From assembly GCA_022702705.1 (NCBI GenBank), contig CM040439.1, positions 26,688,345-26,752,344 on the forward strand: DNA of 64,000 nucleotides. Reading direction: 5' to 3'. Origin of the DNA: Papilionanthe hookeriana x Papilionanthe teres (taxonomy: Eukaryota > Streptophyta > Magnoliopsida > Asparagales > Orchidaceae). Below, piece after piece: positions 23,425 through 34,985 of this stretch; position 1 is the first letter of the stretch, and every line of letters begins with the position of its first letter. The notes under the pieces were generated by a model that ran no database searches, had not been told where the DNA came from, and saw only the letters and a list, made by a program, of their open reading frames with translations. The position numbers and the translations under genes were made by a program.

Positions 23425-26400
23425 ATGGCATCGGTTAACCTGACGAGCGGTGCGATTGCGAAGATATCACAAGGGTTAGGGGATAAACTGCAACCTGTTC
23501 TTCAAGTAGTGGAGATCCGGCTGGTGAATACCCAACAGAGCTCAGCGGAGAGGTACCGGATGCTTCTTTCTGACGGCGTACACCATCAGCAGGGGATGCT
23601 TGCGACACAGATGAATGGGATTGTCAAGTCTGGACAGCTGCAGAAAGGATCCATCGTTCAATTGAGCGAATTTATCTGCAACACTATCCAAAGTCGGAGG
23701 TAGTTGTTCTTTTCGTAATGTGCAGTCGCTCTTTGAATACCTTTTTTAATGCTTTGCCGCCAATCTGTTTGGACTGTGAAACGTTGTAGATTAGGAACTG
23801 TTTAGCCAAGGATATATGGTAATTCTCTTCACACATGAACTGATTTTAACGTGCTCATAAGCTTTATGGCCAGTTACTACAAGAGAAAATGTTTTAGTAG
23901 AATCTATATTAAGATAGCTGCTCGACATTTTAAGATTCCAGTGATAGATTTATAATTATGATCGGAGGAACTTGTGATTATTCTGGTAGAAATTATTGGT
24001 AATAAGCCTTGCATAAAAAATGAATTCATAAGCTTAGTTCAAGGTATATTACACACATTTAAGAATACATAATAGAAACTTGGAAAGGTGAAAGTTATTT
24101 CTCTATCCCTTGAGTTGAAACATCCTTTCTCATCAGGAATTCCCATCACTGCTTCTCCTAAGGGACTTTTTCCCTACCTCTAACATACCATGAATGATAA
24201 TCACAAACCCAAACTCTTTTGAGAAGTCAAGAAAAGAATAATATAAATGAAAATTTATGTGGGTGAAAGTGTTTATTATTTATTTCATAAAAGAGTTGGT
24301 TTGTTCACATTAAACATCGACCATCTCATGATCCGATTAGGAGAGTAGATGTTTTATATTTAAGTTATTTTAAGAAAGACAGAGGTGGACTTAAGAAGAT
24401 TTGGGCTTATTGGATAAAAATGATCTTAATTTATTAGAATTAAATGAGAATATGACACTAAATAGGACACAATGGAGAAAAATGATTCACGTGGTCTATC
24501 CCACTTAGTGGGATTAAGGCTTTTGTTGAGAAATTTAGGCCAAAAAAATGCAAAAATCGACACAAATCCAGAAGAACACAAAGATTTAATGAGGTTCTAC
24601 AAATATGCATACGTCCTTGGGAACAAAGCAGCGATTTTTCTTTTACTTTTAGAAAAAGAAGGTACAAAATACAGAATACCCTTTAGGGTTACAAATATGC
24701 ATATTTATATCTCTGACGTACAATATGTAATTACCAAATTACCCCTGTATCAAATGCGAGGCGTTGCCCTCGCACCCCAACCCACATAATAAAACTCTCC
24801 CGATTCGTTTTCTCAGCTTCAACATTTGTTCCTTATTTAGTATATAAGCCATACCAAACAAATCTTCACCTTCGCGAATATCTAGCCCTTTAGGAGAAAA
24901 GATACCCGAAAATTTTTTGTGCACCAATGTGGGTTGGGCCACCATGCTTCTCTAGCAACTTTGAATATTCAACAAGTCCAAGCAATGCAATAACTTGTTG
25001 ATAGTAACTTACTTGGTCAGCATATCAGCTGCATTCTCATCAGTTTGAACCTTCTGTAACAATATCTTACCAGAAGCAATTAATTATCTGATATTGTGAT
25101 ATCTAACATCAATGTGCTTGGTCCTCGCATGATACACCTGATTATTAGTCAAATACATAGCACTTTGATTATTACAATGCAACTGAACTCCACTTTGCTC
25201 AACGCCCAATTCCTTTACTAGCCCAGAGAACCATAAGACTTCTTTAGCGAGCATTCTTGCAAGTATGCTTCGTACTCGAGTTAGTAGATAATGCTCATAA
25301 TGATTGAATTGTTGATTTTCAATATATAGGCCCTCCACCGAAATTAAAAACATACTCCGTTGTAGACCTTCTGCGATCCAAATCACATGCATAGTTCGAA
25401 TCAACATACCTTACAACTGAAGGATCATTTAGATGACTGCCAAAAATAATTCCATGTCCTACAGTGTCCTTTAGATACCTCAAAATATATTTAACTGCTT
25501 CTCAATGTCATCTTCCTGTTTTAGACATGTTTTTGCAGACTTGACTAACAACATAAGCCAAATTAAGACAAATACATACCATTGTATACATCAAGCAGCC
25601 AACTGCACTGACATAAGGAATATTTGCCATGTCTTCGACTTTCTTATCTGTCTTATGACACTGTTCTGAAGAAAACTTGAAATAGTTTGCCAATGGAATG
25701 CTCATAGGCTTAACATTGCTCATCTCAAACCTGTCTAGCACTTTCTCAACATAGCCTCGTTGAGATAAACACAGTCGACTTGAGTTTCTGTCCTGCTGAA
25801 TTTTCGTTATGAGAATCTTCTTTGTAGGATCCAAGTCTTTCATGTCAAATTTCTGGCTCAATAAAGCTTTCAAACAACAGACATCATTCATATTATTTAT
25901 AACAAATCAGTATATGATCAACATACAACAGCAGAAAAATAAAAAAATCATCATCAAGGCTCTTAACATAGACACACCAATCATACTCACATCGCCTTTA
26001 GCTAATCTGAATTATGTAGGAGTCAAACCTCTTGTACCATTGTCTTTGAGATTGTTTCAACCAATACAACGATTTCTTTAACCTGCAAACTAGATGCTCC
26101 TGTGCAAGTTGAGTGAACTCTTCTGGTCGTTACATGTAAATTTGCTCCTCAAGATCACCATGCAAGAAAACAGTTTTAACATTCATCTGCTTCAAATGCA
26201 AATTCCAAATAGTTACCAATGCAAGCACTGCTCTGATTAAAGTATGTCTGACCACAGTAGAAATGAATTCATCATAATATATCCCATTCTGCTGTGAAAA
26301 ACCATTTGCTACCAGACGAGTCTTGAACTTTTCCTTCTTTTTTGATACTACTGGTTTCCTTTTGTAGGCTCATTTGCATCTAATAGCTTTTTTTCTCTCA

Positions 26401-29400
26401 GGAAGCTGAACTAACTCCCATGTGTGATTTTTTTTGCAAAACTCCATCTCTCCAACCATTGCACCCATCCACTTCTCTTTCTCCTGGCTGGTGAGAGCTA
26501 CTTGCAAAGTGACTGGATCATCACTGCTGATGAGAAGTGCACAAGAGATCAAACCTTCATAACTTAATATGCTAGAAGACTTTATATTGGTGCGTATCTG
26601 TTTATCTTTGGCTAGATTGTAATTCTGCAAGTCATCTATACTGGAATCAACATATGTTGGATTTAAACATTCAACTCTCTCAGCTGCTATTGAATTTTGT
26701 TCTATATCCATCTGCACTGTATCTGAACTAAAACTGTTCCCTGATACATTGTCTTGATTCTGCTGCGAAAATGATTGTTCATCAAAGACTACATCTCTAC
26801 TGATCATCACCTTATTTGCAATTAGATCCCAAAATTTGAATCCTTTCACACATTTCTTGTAGCCCAGAAAGATGCACTTTTTGGATTTTGGATCAATTTT
26901 TGATCTTTCATCTCGACAATCAAAAGTTCGCAAGTGATCAAAATTAACTTGATTACCTATCCATACATCTTCTGTAACTTTGTCACCCAATGATGTCCGA
27001 GGTGATCTATTGATGAAATAACATGTCATATTTACAGTCTCTGCCCATAAGCTTTTAGGAAGTTTTGCATTCAGTCTTAAGCATCTTGCCCTTTCAGCCA
27101 AGGACCTGTTCATCCTTTCTGCAACGTCATTCTGTTGTGTTGTCTTTCGCACTGAAAAATATCTTTGAATTCCTTGCTCCTCACAGGACTTCTGAAACTG
27201 TGAATCTGTGTACTCTGTGTCATTATTGGATATCAAATACTTGATATTTCTGTCTGTTTAGTTCTCCATCACAGTTTTTCACAACTTGATTTTAGAGAAA
27301 ACTTCTCATTTCTACTTTAAGAAATACTCTCAAAATTTCCTAGAGAAATTATCAATAAATGTAATGTAATAATGCGATCCACCACTGACGGTTCTCTGGT
27401 CGGGTCCCATACATCGGAATGCACATAACCAAAAATCCCTTTAGTTTTATGCTCTCCAGTCATAAATAAGTCATAAAAATGACTCTAGCAATGTTTTCCA
27501 AGAACACATAACTTATAAAAATTGAGGTTGCAGCTTTTAACACCATGCAATAAATTCTTTTTATGCAATTTCGCCATCACACGTTCACTGAGATGACTCA
27601 GACACATATATCATAGCTTTGTATTATCATTATCTGACTCAACAAAATGAAGTCCACCTACAACTGTACTCCTCAACTGTGTGTAGATATTACCTACAAT
27701 TAACTTTCCTTTCATCACAGTCAGTGCACCCTTAACAATTATGATGATTTTCCTATCCTCATTTGCCTTAGGAACAAAACCATTTCGATGTAGAGTACCC
27801 AAGAAAATCAGATTCTTAATCTAAAATGTGTCTAATATCACATAATGTTCTAACTGTGTCAATATCTTATTTCTGACTTCTCTAATATTAACAATATTGC
27901 AACATCTATTATCACCTAGATAAACTGAGTCAGAATTAGTTGACTCGTATTAAGTAAACCACTCTTTATTAGGTGTTATGTGATAAGAGCATCCTGAATT
28001 AAGAATCCATGCATCCATGAATTGAGTTGATAAAACTGAAAGAATATTACCATCACTGTCATTTGAATTTTCACTTTGCACCACGTTTACAGACTTGGAT
28101 GATGCATCACGTTTCCCTTCAATCTGCTTTTTCAGCTTTGGATAATCCCCCTTCATGCAACCTGACTCATTGCACTGGTAGCAATGAATCGCCTTTTTGG
28201 CTTTAGACTTTGATCTGAAATTTCCCCTTCCATAACCCTCCTCTTTCTTCCTTCCACGATCCTGATTAACCTTCACATATAAACTGCCGCCATGAGAGTT
28301 TTTCCTTGCATTCTGCTTCTGCTGGTTGTGAGCAAATAATACTGCAGTAATCTCATAAACTTTATAGTTTTTTTCTTATGTGTCAGAGTAGTCACTATGT
28401 TTTCATAAGAAAAAGACAATGAACACAACAAAATCATCGCTCGGTCTTCATCCTCAATATTCACATCAAGCCGTGATAAATTCATGATTGTTTGATTGAA
28501 GTCATTAACATGCCTCGCTAGATCAGGACTTTCTTGTATCTTCAGCTCATAAACTTTTGCTTCATATACAATTTATTTATCAGAGATTTTGACATAAACT
28601 GAGTTTCCAATTTTTTTCATACCTCCCCTGGAGATTTTAGATTCATCACGTGATACATAATCTCATCTGTCATGCATAAGCGTATGATTGTTGCCACTCG
28701 TTGCTCTCGATCTCCTCCTGTGCCAAACCTGCCAGGTGCCAAATTGCCTCTGTCAAACTCCGAAGCCCTCCTGCGCCAAACCGTGGAAAGCCTGCTCCAA
28801 TCTTCTCCTTCAAGTGATCCTCTTTGTCGAGACTGCGCCGAACTCTTCTGTGCCATCGAATCAGGCTCTGATACCACTAGTTGCAAAATTTAGGGCAAAG
28901 AAACGAAAGAATCGACTTAAATCCAGAAGAACACAAAGATTTAACAAGGTTCGACAAAGATGCCTACGTCATCGGGAGCAAAGCGGCAGTTTTCCTTTCA
29001 CTTTTAGAAAAAAAAGTACAAAATACATAATACGCTTAGGGTTACAAACATGCATATATATAGCCCTAACGTACAATATGTAATTACCAAATTACCCATG
29101 TACCAAATGCAGGACATTGCCCCTGTACCCCCAACCCAAATAATAAAACTCTCCTGATTCACGTGCTCCGCTCAAATATCTATTCCTTATTTGATATATG
29201 AGCCATACCTAACAGCTTTGTTGTTGTTATAGTTTATTGATAGATAGTCATAAGAAGGCATTTCTTAGATGAAGATGAAGAGTGGTTACACTCTTGTTAA
29301 AAATGATTGTTTTGCTGAAGGATTAAAATAAAAATAGACGAGCGATGGTATTTTTTTAATTATTATATGAAAAGAAGTGTTCACTAACATGCATTTGAGA

Positions 29401-32400
29401 TGCTTTGAACCCGCGTTTAGTAATGATAATCACGTTATACTGTAAATCAATGGCAGAAGTGTGTTATATCTTCAAATAAAGTCTTTTGTATGATATTCTA
29501 CATTTTTTTTCACAATTGGGTTTAAAATGTGAGACATCCTTTTAATAGCATGCAATGAATTTAATTCTCGTGAGAGTTAGCTTAAATCCCATAATCACCG
29601 CCTAATAGTCGCTTTTAGTGAATACTCAAAGCGTTTAGTGATAGTGTTGACTTTGTGGGGCCTTGGAGACATTGAGAGTTACCTTAATGCTTAGAGCTCA
29701 CCACCATTGCGATGAACATGGAGTTGAAATCCTAATTAATTCTGCTTATTTGTGACAACTGATAGTTTCAATTGTACTTCTGGTGTTTATCATAACTCAT
29801 AAGGCCTTAAACCCAATTCCTTGTTGATACTAGTCTTTGATGACTAAGTATCCACCTTTTTACGTATCAAAATTTTACAACAGGCGCTTTAGTTAAGATG
29901 TTTTTTCTAATCGTTCTTACCATTTTTCTTTTAATTGGTGCGTAGAAGTAGGCCAACATGTTCGGATCAATTATCACTGTGAACAGCTTAGTTGAGAAGG
30001 CCGATATGATATGGGATTCAAAGACATGTTTGGATCAAGAATGCATGAATAATTTATCTGCTGCCGCATTTATCACTCACACACAAAACAGTTTATTTGC
30101 AGGCAATTTGAAGTTTTTTTTTTCCTCCTCTACTTGTTAACCTTTGTTATTATTTTCAAAAACAGGATCATCATTATTATCAGCCTGCAAGTTTTAGTTG
30201 AGAAGGCCGATATGATTGGGGATCCAAAAAATTTTGATTCTGGCAACCCTATCCCACAAAACCGTGCTGCTGGTCCTGTACAGCCATCTAGCATAAACCA
30301 ACCCGGTATATCCATAGAAAATGTTCATGGTAGTTCTCGAGCAAGTGTTCCTGATGCTGGCCAACATGCTGTTGGAGATGCTTCGTTCCCCAGACAAGAG
30401 TCAGCTGTAAACAATCAATCTTATGGTGGCTCCTTTGCAGGCGGTTCTATTCCAGTGAGGAACATGAATAACACAAATTCCTTGCACCCTAAAGCTGAAT
30501 CTGCTTCTGTGGGCTTTCCAGAATCAAACCAAATTGCTAGCCTGCAACAAAAAAGGTTCTCAGGTCCATCAAATGGAGGATTTCAACCTCCTGGTAGGGC
30601 TACGTATCAGCAACCTCCTCCTATGTATGCTAATAGGGGTCCTATTTCTAAGAACGAAGCCCCCGCTAGAATAATTCCCATTGCAGCATTGAATCCTTAT
30701 CAAGGAAAGTGGACGATCAAAGCTCGGGTGACAGCTAAGGCAGACATCAGGCACTACAACAATGCAAGGGGTGAAGGAAAAGTGTTTTCTTTTGATCTCC
30801 TTGACTCTGACGGTGGAGAAATTCGTGCAACTTGTTTCAACGCAGTAGCTGACCAGTTCTATGATCAGATAGAGGTAGGACGAATTTATTTGATTTCCAA
30901 AGGTACCTTGAGACCAATTCAAAAGAGTTTCAATCATCTCAATAATGAATATGAAATCATGTTGGAGTCCGCTTCAACAATCCAGCCTTGCTTAGATGAG
31001 GACATGTCCATTCCAAGGCAGCAATTCAACTTTAGAGCCATTGGAGAAATCGAGTCTATGGAAAATAATAGTATGGTTGATGTGATTGGCATAGTCACTT
31101 CCATTAATCCTGCTGGTACAATAATGAGAAAGAATGGTACTGAAACTCACAAGAGAACCCTTCAGTTGAAGGACATGTCTGGAAAGAGTGTTGAAATAAC
31201 TCTGTGGGGGAATTTTTGCAGCACAGAAGGGCAGAAGATTCAAGCTATGTGCGACTCTGGCGTATTTCCTGTATTGGCTATAAAAGCAGGCCGAGTCAGC
31301 GATTTTAGCGGAAAGTCAATTGGAACCATTTCCTCTAGCCAGCTGCTTATAGATCCTGATATACCCGAGGCATTCGAGTTAAAGCAATGGTATGATAATG
31401 AGGGAAAGAATCATACTTCCCATTCTATATCCAGGGAAGCTGCAGTAACTGGAAGGATGGATGTGCGTAAGACAGTTTCACAGATTAAGGATGAAGGCCT
31501 CGGAAGATCTGAGAAGCCTGACTGGATAACTGTGAAGGCCACAGTGTCTTTCATTAAGGTTGATAATTTCTGCTATACAGCTTGCCCTTTGGTCGTGAGT
31601 GATAGACAGTGCAACAAAAAAGTCAATAACAATGGTGACGGGACATGGCATTGTGATCGATGTGATCAAAGTTTTCCAGAATGTGACTATCGATACCTAC
31701 TCCAGTTTCAGATTCAGGACCACACTGGTATTACGTGGGTCACTGCTTTCCAAGAATGCGGTGAACAAATTCTTGGTATATCTGCAAAGGAACTGTACTT
31801 TCTTAAGTATGAACAACAGGATGAGCTAAAGTTTGCTGAGGTTGTGAGGAGTGTTCTCTTCAGTCAGTATTTATTCAAATTGAAGATAAAAGAGGAAACA
31901 TTTAGTGATGAACAACGTGTGAAGTCGACCGCCATTAAAGCAGAAAGAGTGAAACCTGCATCAGAGAGCAGGTTTCTTTTGGGTATAATTGAGAGACTTT
32001 CTGTGGAAGATGCGCATGCAGCCCCACTTCCATCCATGCATGGATCCTATGCTTCTGGAGCTGGAATGCCTGCTTCTGAATATTCTCATGCTGAACTTAA
32101 TCCCGGTAGACAATCCATGGCTGGTTTTGATCGTTATAAAATGGAGACTTCCAGCCAATATATGAATCAATATGGTGGAATTTCAAGTAATACTATGAGT
32201 AGAGAAGTCTCATCTTTCTGTAATAACTGTGGTTTGTCTGGCCACAATTTCCAAAACTGTCCCAGGAGCTTGAACAGGGAAGCACAGTCCACCGGTGGTG
32301 GGGGCTTCCCAAACTGGTCTTCCATCTCTGCAATGGATGGTGGAAATTCTTCAAATGTGTGTTTTAAATGCAAGCAAACTGGCCACTGGGCCAGAGATTG

Positions 32401-32512
32401 TCCTGGACAGGGCTCCATATCTTCAGGTTTTGGAAGCAGAAACATATCTTCATCTGTTGGAGGGCCTCATTCACAAGGAATATATGGCAAACAATATGTT
32501 GGAGGCTTCTAA
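23425..32512 (+). CDS. RPA1: replication protein A 70-kDa DNA-binding subunit (RPA1C/E-like)
   Basis: Two coding exons, 23425-23699 and 30166-32512, join in frame at R92 to give 873 residues. RPA1 is the large subunit of the heterotrimer that coats single-stranded DNA in replication, repair and recombination in the nucleus. Order: N-terminal OB fold (about 1-110, 'LLSDGVHHQQGML'); a Pro/Gly/Asn-rich linker; DBD-A (about 262-370, 'WTIKARVTAKADIRHY'); DBD-B (about 380-490); and DBD-C (about 544-690) with its zinc ribbon, cysteines near 561-589 ('ACP..', 'QCNKK', 'WHCDRC'). The C-terminal tail has two CCHC knuckles, 'CNNCGLSGHNFQNC' (about 778) and 'CFKCKQTGHWARDC' (about 825). The knuckles and length point to the RPA1C/RPA1E class rather than RPA1A/B/D. 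All zinc ligands appear intact. The only coding intron (6466 bp) is filled by transposons. The start is the first ATG of the conserved N terminus. Confidence 0.95.
24315..24523 (+). pseudogene. RTE-type LINE 3' remnant in RPA1 intron (left part)
   Basis: A frame open for 65 codons reads 'RPSHDPIRRVD', 'KDRGGLKKIW', 'KNDLNLLELNENMTLNRTQW' and 'RKMIHVVYPT' before a stop. This matches the end of plant RTE LINE proteins (a 'GRGRPKKTW'-like block, then 'NRAQWR..IHVADPT'). It is followed by 'gggattaaggcttt', the usual start of the RTE 3' tail. The tail continues after the Copia insertion at 29215 with 'gctttgttgttgtt'. So the LINE fragment was split by the later Copia. Confidence 0.8.
24524..24860 (-). 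repeat. Copia 3' LTR
   Basis: Left copy of the terminal repeat of the RPA1-intron Copia. It shares with the right copy long identical stretches such as 'tccagaagaacacaaagattta' and 'acgtacaatatgtaattacc' and the 'aataataaaactctcc' block. Confidence 0.92.
25084..25407 (-). pseudogene. Copia RNase H region
   Basis: The minus-strand frame includes 'CNNQSAMYLTNNQVYHARTKHIDVRYHNIR', the conserved end of Copia RNase H (C-D-N-Q-S-A pattern, then H-x-R-T-K-H-I-D). The Asp of the C-D-N motif is replaced by Asn here. An upstream frame break separates it from the reverse transcriptase part. Confidence 0.85.
25508..25975 (-). pseudogene. Copia reverse transcriptase region
   Basis: The downstream half is open (25891-25508): 'DMKDLDPTKKIL', 'SQRGYVEKVLDRFEMSNVK', 'PYVSAVGCLMYTMVC'. 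Just upstream, in the same frame but beyond stops, 'LLYVDHILI' stands where the catalytic YVDD box should be. The second Asp is changed to His, so the polymerase would be dead even without the stops. Confidence 0.8.
26370..27236 (-). pseudogene. Copia integrase core and linker to reverse transcriptase
   Basis: A 288-codon open stretch. It begins inside the integrase core at 'NNDTEYTDSQFQKSCEEQGI' (the S/D-N-D-x-E-Y block around the second catalytic Asp). It continues with 'NDVAERMNRSLAERARCL' containing the catalytic Glu, 'LWAETVNMTCYFINRSP', and 'KSKKCIFLGY', then the acidic linker and 'KEKWMGAMVGEMEF', the start of the reverse transcriptase domain. The N-terminal HHCC part lies upstream at about 27250-27800 and is broken by stops. 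Confidence 0.88.
27950..28864 (-). pseudogene. Copia gag, interrupted
   Basis: Three minus-strand stretches. 28886-28617 ends 'LCMTDEIMYHVMNLKSPGEV' and is cut by a TGA where a Trp codon is expected. 28485-28273 holds 'LDVNIEDEDRAMILLCSL'. 28276-27950 holds a degenerate zinc knuckle 'CYQCNESGCMKGDY', in which the His and last Cys of the CCHC pattern are lost, then 'DAWILNSGCSYHITPNKEWF', the protease active-site region with its D-S-G changed to N-S-G. Confidence 0.8.
28865..28876 (-). other. Copia primer-binding site
   Basis: The minus strand reads TGGTATCAGAGC, complementary to the initiator tRNA-Met 3' end, two bases inside the right LTR. Confidence 0.88.
28879..29214 (-). repeat. Copia 5' LTR
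   Basis: Right copy of the terminal repeat of the RPA1-intron Copia, next to the primer site. It is followed immediately by the target duplication GCTTT. Confidence 0.92.
29215..29235 (+). repeat. RTE-type LINE 3' tail (right part)
   Basis: 'gctttgttgttgttatag' continues the LINE fragment that ends at 24523. A TTG-repeat tail is typical of RTE LINEs and SINEs that borrow it. Confidence 0.65.
29955..30060 (+). pseudogene. partial duplicate of the start of RPA1 exon 2
   Basis: The 20 bases at 29991-30010 are identical to 30197-30216, and the flanks are similar ('ggatcaattatcactgtg' against 'ggatcatcattattatcag'; 'gggattcaaagacatgtttg' against 'gggatccaaaaaattttg'). Translated, it gives 'LVEKADMIWDSKTC' beside the true 'LVEKADMIGDPKNF'. 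The acceptor AG present before the real exon (aacag|GATC) reads 'ttcg' here, so the duplicate should not be spliced in. It lies 206 bases upstream of the functional exon start. Confidence 0.75.
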
Positions 32513-33805
32513 CCTCCAAACCGGCACTTGTAATTGCATGCAATTATCTCGATAGAAGGCGGATTAGTTTCATTAGGCGAAGCTCTGCTGACCACTACTG
32601 CAGCTCGGTTCGGTTCCATTTTCAAAAGTGTCTGTAGCCCTTACATTTTACCATATTTGATACATATTTTTTCTTGATTTGCTATTTTGCAGGCTTTTCA
32701 TTCCACTTTGTATCATATTGCATGAACTCAGCTTCAAGTATTATGTTCTCCTCTGATCCTCCGAAAGATTTGCATGATTAAGTCTGGTGGTTGGTTAGTT
32801 TAAAGCAAGTATTTCATGCAAGTGAAATGTTTCACCAAGTCTGTCATTAATTTGTCAAAAGCTCCTGTGGATGCATGCTTTCGGCAACTCTAACTAAAGG
32901 CAATTGGGGAAGTGAGTGTCAATGTGCTTGAGCTCGATCACAAGTTAGGAGAAAACAACTTCTCCCAATCAATCTAGCGGCTCGTTATCGTTGAATTCTT
33001 TTAGGTTGTTGGTTTCGTATTGTTCGTTAGTGCACATAATTCGGGAGAGATATGAGTGAGAAAGGCGGAGGAGAGGAGGATCTATTGAGAAGAGGGGGCT
33101 AGAAAGGTTTTGTGGGAGTCACTGCATCTCCTATTTTTATATATATTTAAGAAAATATTAAAATATAAGTCATACAAATTCTGTTCACAATATCTTGATA
33201 AAAAATCACATGAATGTTAGGTGGTCTCATAGTGAGGATGTGTCATTTGTTCGTCATTGATGTTAGTGTTGATTTTTGTGTTCTGATAGTTATGAGGATT
33301 GTTGAGGAATCGAGTTAGCTTAGTGAGTTTGATTGGTCAGTTTATCAAAAGGAACAAATTGACTAGATCGCTGAGCCAATTCTCCAAGCTAGTATTGCCG
33401 ATTGGCTTGACAGCTAGTGTAAGACTGCTGACCCGTCGATAAGTAAGGTAAATAGGTCACCTTAGCGAATCACTACAGTGACAATCTTGTCTTCGTCTTC
33501 TGAATAATTTGACTAATCAACCCCATAAAGTCTGCTAGACGTTGGCTTTAACCCGTAAAGCATGATTTTTGTTGTGCAATTACATTGATCAATTGCTTAC
33601 ACAAAATATCTATTTATTTTTTTTTCAAAATTTTAATTTTACTATTTTACCATAATAATTACTAGCATCAAAATTATTTTACTTCACAAATAACAAACCA
33701 ATTCATGAACCTAAACTCACAAAATTAAGGCTTCATTCGAAGAAATTTTGCTCACATTCGTAGAACGGAGAATGCCAACTATAATTTAAAGCAGTGAAAA
33801 ATTAA
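32513..33805. other. RPA1 3' UTR and intergenic repeat DNA
   Basis: The first few hundred bases are the likely RPA1 3' UTR. At about 33320-33470 there is a degenerate run of 'gattggtcag/gattggcttgacag' words like those at 16810, 35465, 40210 and 50040. No gene is seen. Confidence 0.45.
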
Positions 33806-34000
33806 GAGTCTGTTTGGGGTAGCTTGTGCATTTCGGGATAAATAGCTTATCTTGAAATGCGGCCGCTGTCGACCCGTAGCCTGCGTCTAGTGTAAAAAAT
33901 CAAAACGTGACAGGCAGTGTTTTTAAAAATGCGCGAACCAAACGATTATGAGGCGTTTTCAAAAACGCTACAACACTTATAAGCTGTCCCAAACGGGCCC
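33806..34000. mobile_element. Tourist-like MITE, second family (copy G)
   Basis: A 195-bp element with ends GAGTCTGTTTGGGGTAGC and, reverse-complemented at the right, GGGCCCGTTTGGGACAGC. The outer text matches family 1 tips, but the interior (including 'gcggccgctgtcgac') is different. The ends are consistent with a PIF/Harbinger-type MITE. Confidence 0.6.
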
Positions 34001-34334
34001 AAAATTCATGAGGAACATTTACTCGGATAAAGCTGTTTTGGTCACACTTCTACAAGGCTATGAGATTATAAAACATTTTGTATTTATTATATCAAAATCA
34101 AATAAATATTAAATAAGTAGGAAATCCTTAAAAAAGTCTGCAATGCCCAAATTTGACCAGCCATTGGCAGGCCGGCCAGTGAAGAAAAAATATAAATATA
34201 TAATTTTTTTTGTGCTTAAAAAAGTGTGTTGAAATATTTCATTGAAAAGAAGCCGATTTTGCATTTTTAAAGATTTTCTTCCAAACTTTTCAAATTAATT
34301 TGCCAAAAAAATAAAAAAATAAAAAATTTAAAGT

Positions 34335-34407
34335 CGCCCACCGTGGGGCTCGAACCCACGACCACAAGGTTAAGAGCCTTGCGCTCTACCTACTGAGCTA
34401 GACGGGC
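34335..34407 (-). tRNA. tRNA-Lys(CTT)
   Basis: The minus strand folds as a canonical 73-nt cloverleaf. It has a 7-bp acceptor stem (GCCCGTC/GGTGGGC), D arm GCTC/GAGC, anticodon stem CAAGG/CCTTG with loop CTCTTAA (anticodon CTT at 34374-34372), T arm GTGGG/CCCAC with loop TTCGAGC, and discriminator G. There is no intron. A box (TAGCTCAGTAGG) and B box (GGTTCGAGCCC) are intact, so RNA polymerase III transcription is expected. Downstream on the minus strand (34324 down) lie T runs that can terminate it. Confidence 0.97.
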
Positions 34408-34673
34408 TTCTTGACCGTTTATTAATGCATATTTAAAATATATTTTAATAAAATTTAGTAATTACAAATTACTTAATGACTAAAAATTAATTAATAAATA
34501 AGCATGTTAATTACTGACTAATTATTAAATATACACAAGATCTAACATAAAGATTAATGCATATTAGAACTTATAATTTTTCAGTTAATATTATGACCAT
34601 CAAAATTTTAACATTTGCAAATTTATTGTTGTACTAAATTTCTTAACCGTTGCACATTTTGTTTTGCAACTTC

Positions 34674-34900
34674 GGGTGAGTTTGGGGCCGCGATGTGGTG
34701 ATGGTGTGGCTATGCATCACAGTTTTTTTCTGTTTGATAAAATTGTGTTTTGACTTCTTTTTCAAAAAGTTGCGGCTGAAAGCCGTGTTTTCCCGTCAGA
34801 CCTGACTACTTGTGGTTAATGTTAAAAAACTACGGTCTGACTTTCTAAAAGAAAAAAATCTTTTGCATTAGCTACTCTAACTTTTTGAACAGTCGCTTCA
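34674..34900 (-). mobile_element. Tourist-like MITE family 1, copy F
   Basis: It begins GGGTGAGTTTGGGGC and follows the reverse-complement order of the family: 'cacagtttttttctgtttgataaa', 'ccgtgttttcccg', 'tttttgaaca'. The right end is eroded. Next to it, at 34910-34985, an AT-rich 'cttttgca...tttctttaaataaaa' block is duplicated. Confidence 0.6.
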
Positions 34901-34985
34901 TTCCTTCCAGTTTCTTTAAATAAAATCTTTTGCAACTTTTTTTAAATAACTTTTTGCATTAGCTTCCAGTTTCTTTAAATAAAAT

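Larger units (their letters stand above)
24524..29214 (-). mobile_element. complete but inactive Copia (Ty1) retrotransposon, Tork-like
   Basis: A 4691-bp element antisense to RPA1, flanked by a perfect 5-bp target duplication GCTTT (24519-24523 and 29215-29219). LTRs: 24524-24860 (337 bp) and 28879-29214 (336 bp), starting TGTTG on the plus strand (AGTTG in the right copy) and ending ACA; they differ at very roughly 15% of sites by eye, so the insertion is old. The primer site TGGTATCAGAGC is on the minus strand at 28876-28865. Coding order on the minus strand: gag, zinc knuckle, integrase, reverse transcriptase, RNase H. Several stops and frame breaks make it non-functional. The gag text suggests the Tork/Tnt1 side of Copia. 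Confidence 0.93.

Noticed and set aside
24739..24945. 68-codon minus-strand open frame at the left Copia LTR
   Set aside because: Lies across the LTR border; an LTR by-product, not a gene.
33866..33884. Adjacent NotI- and SalI-like sites ('gcggccgctgtcgac') suggesting a cloning linker
   Set aside because: They sit inside a MITE-like element with matching ends and no other vector sequence follows; taken as coincidence.
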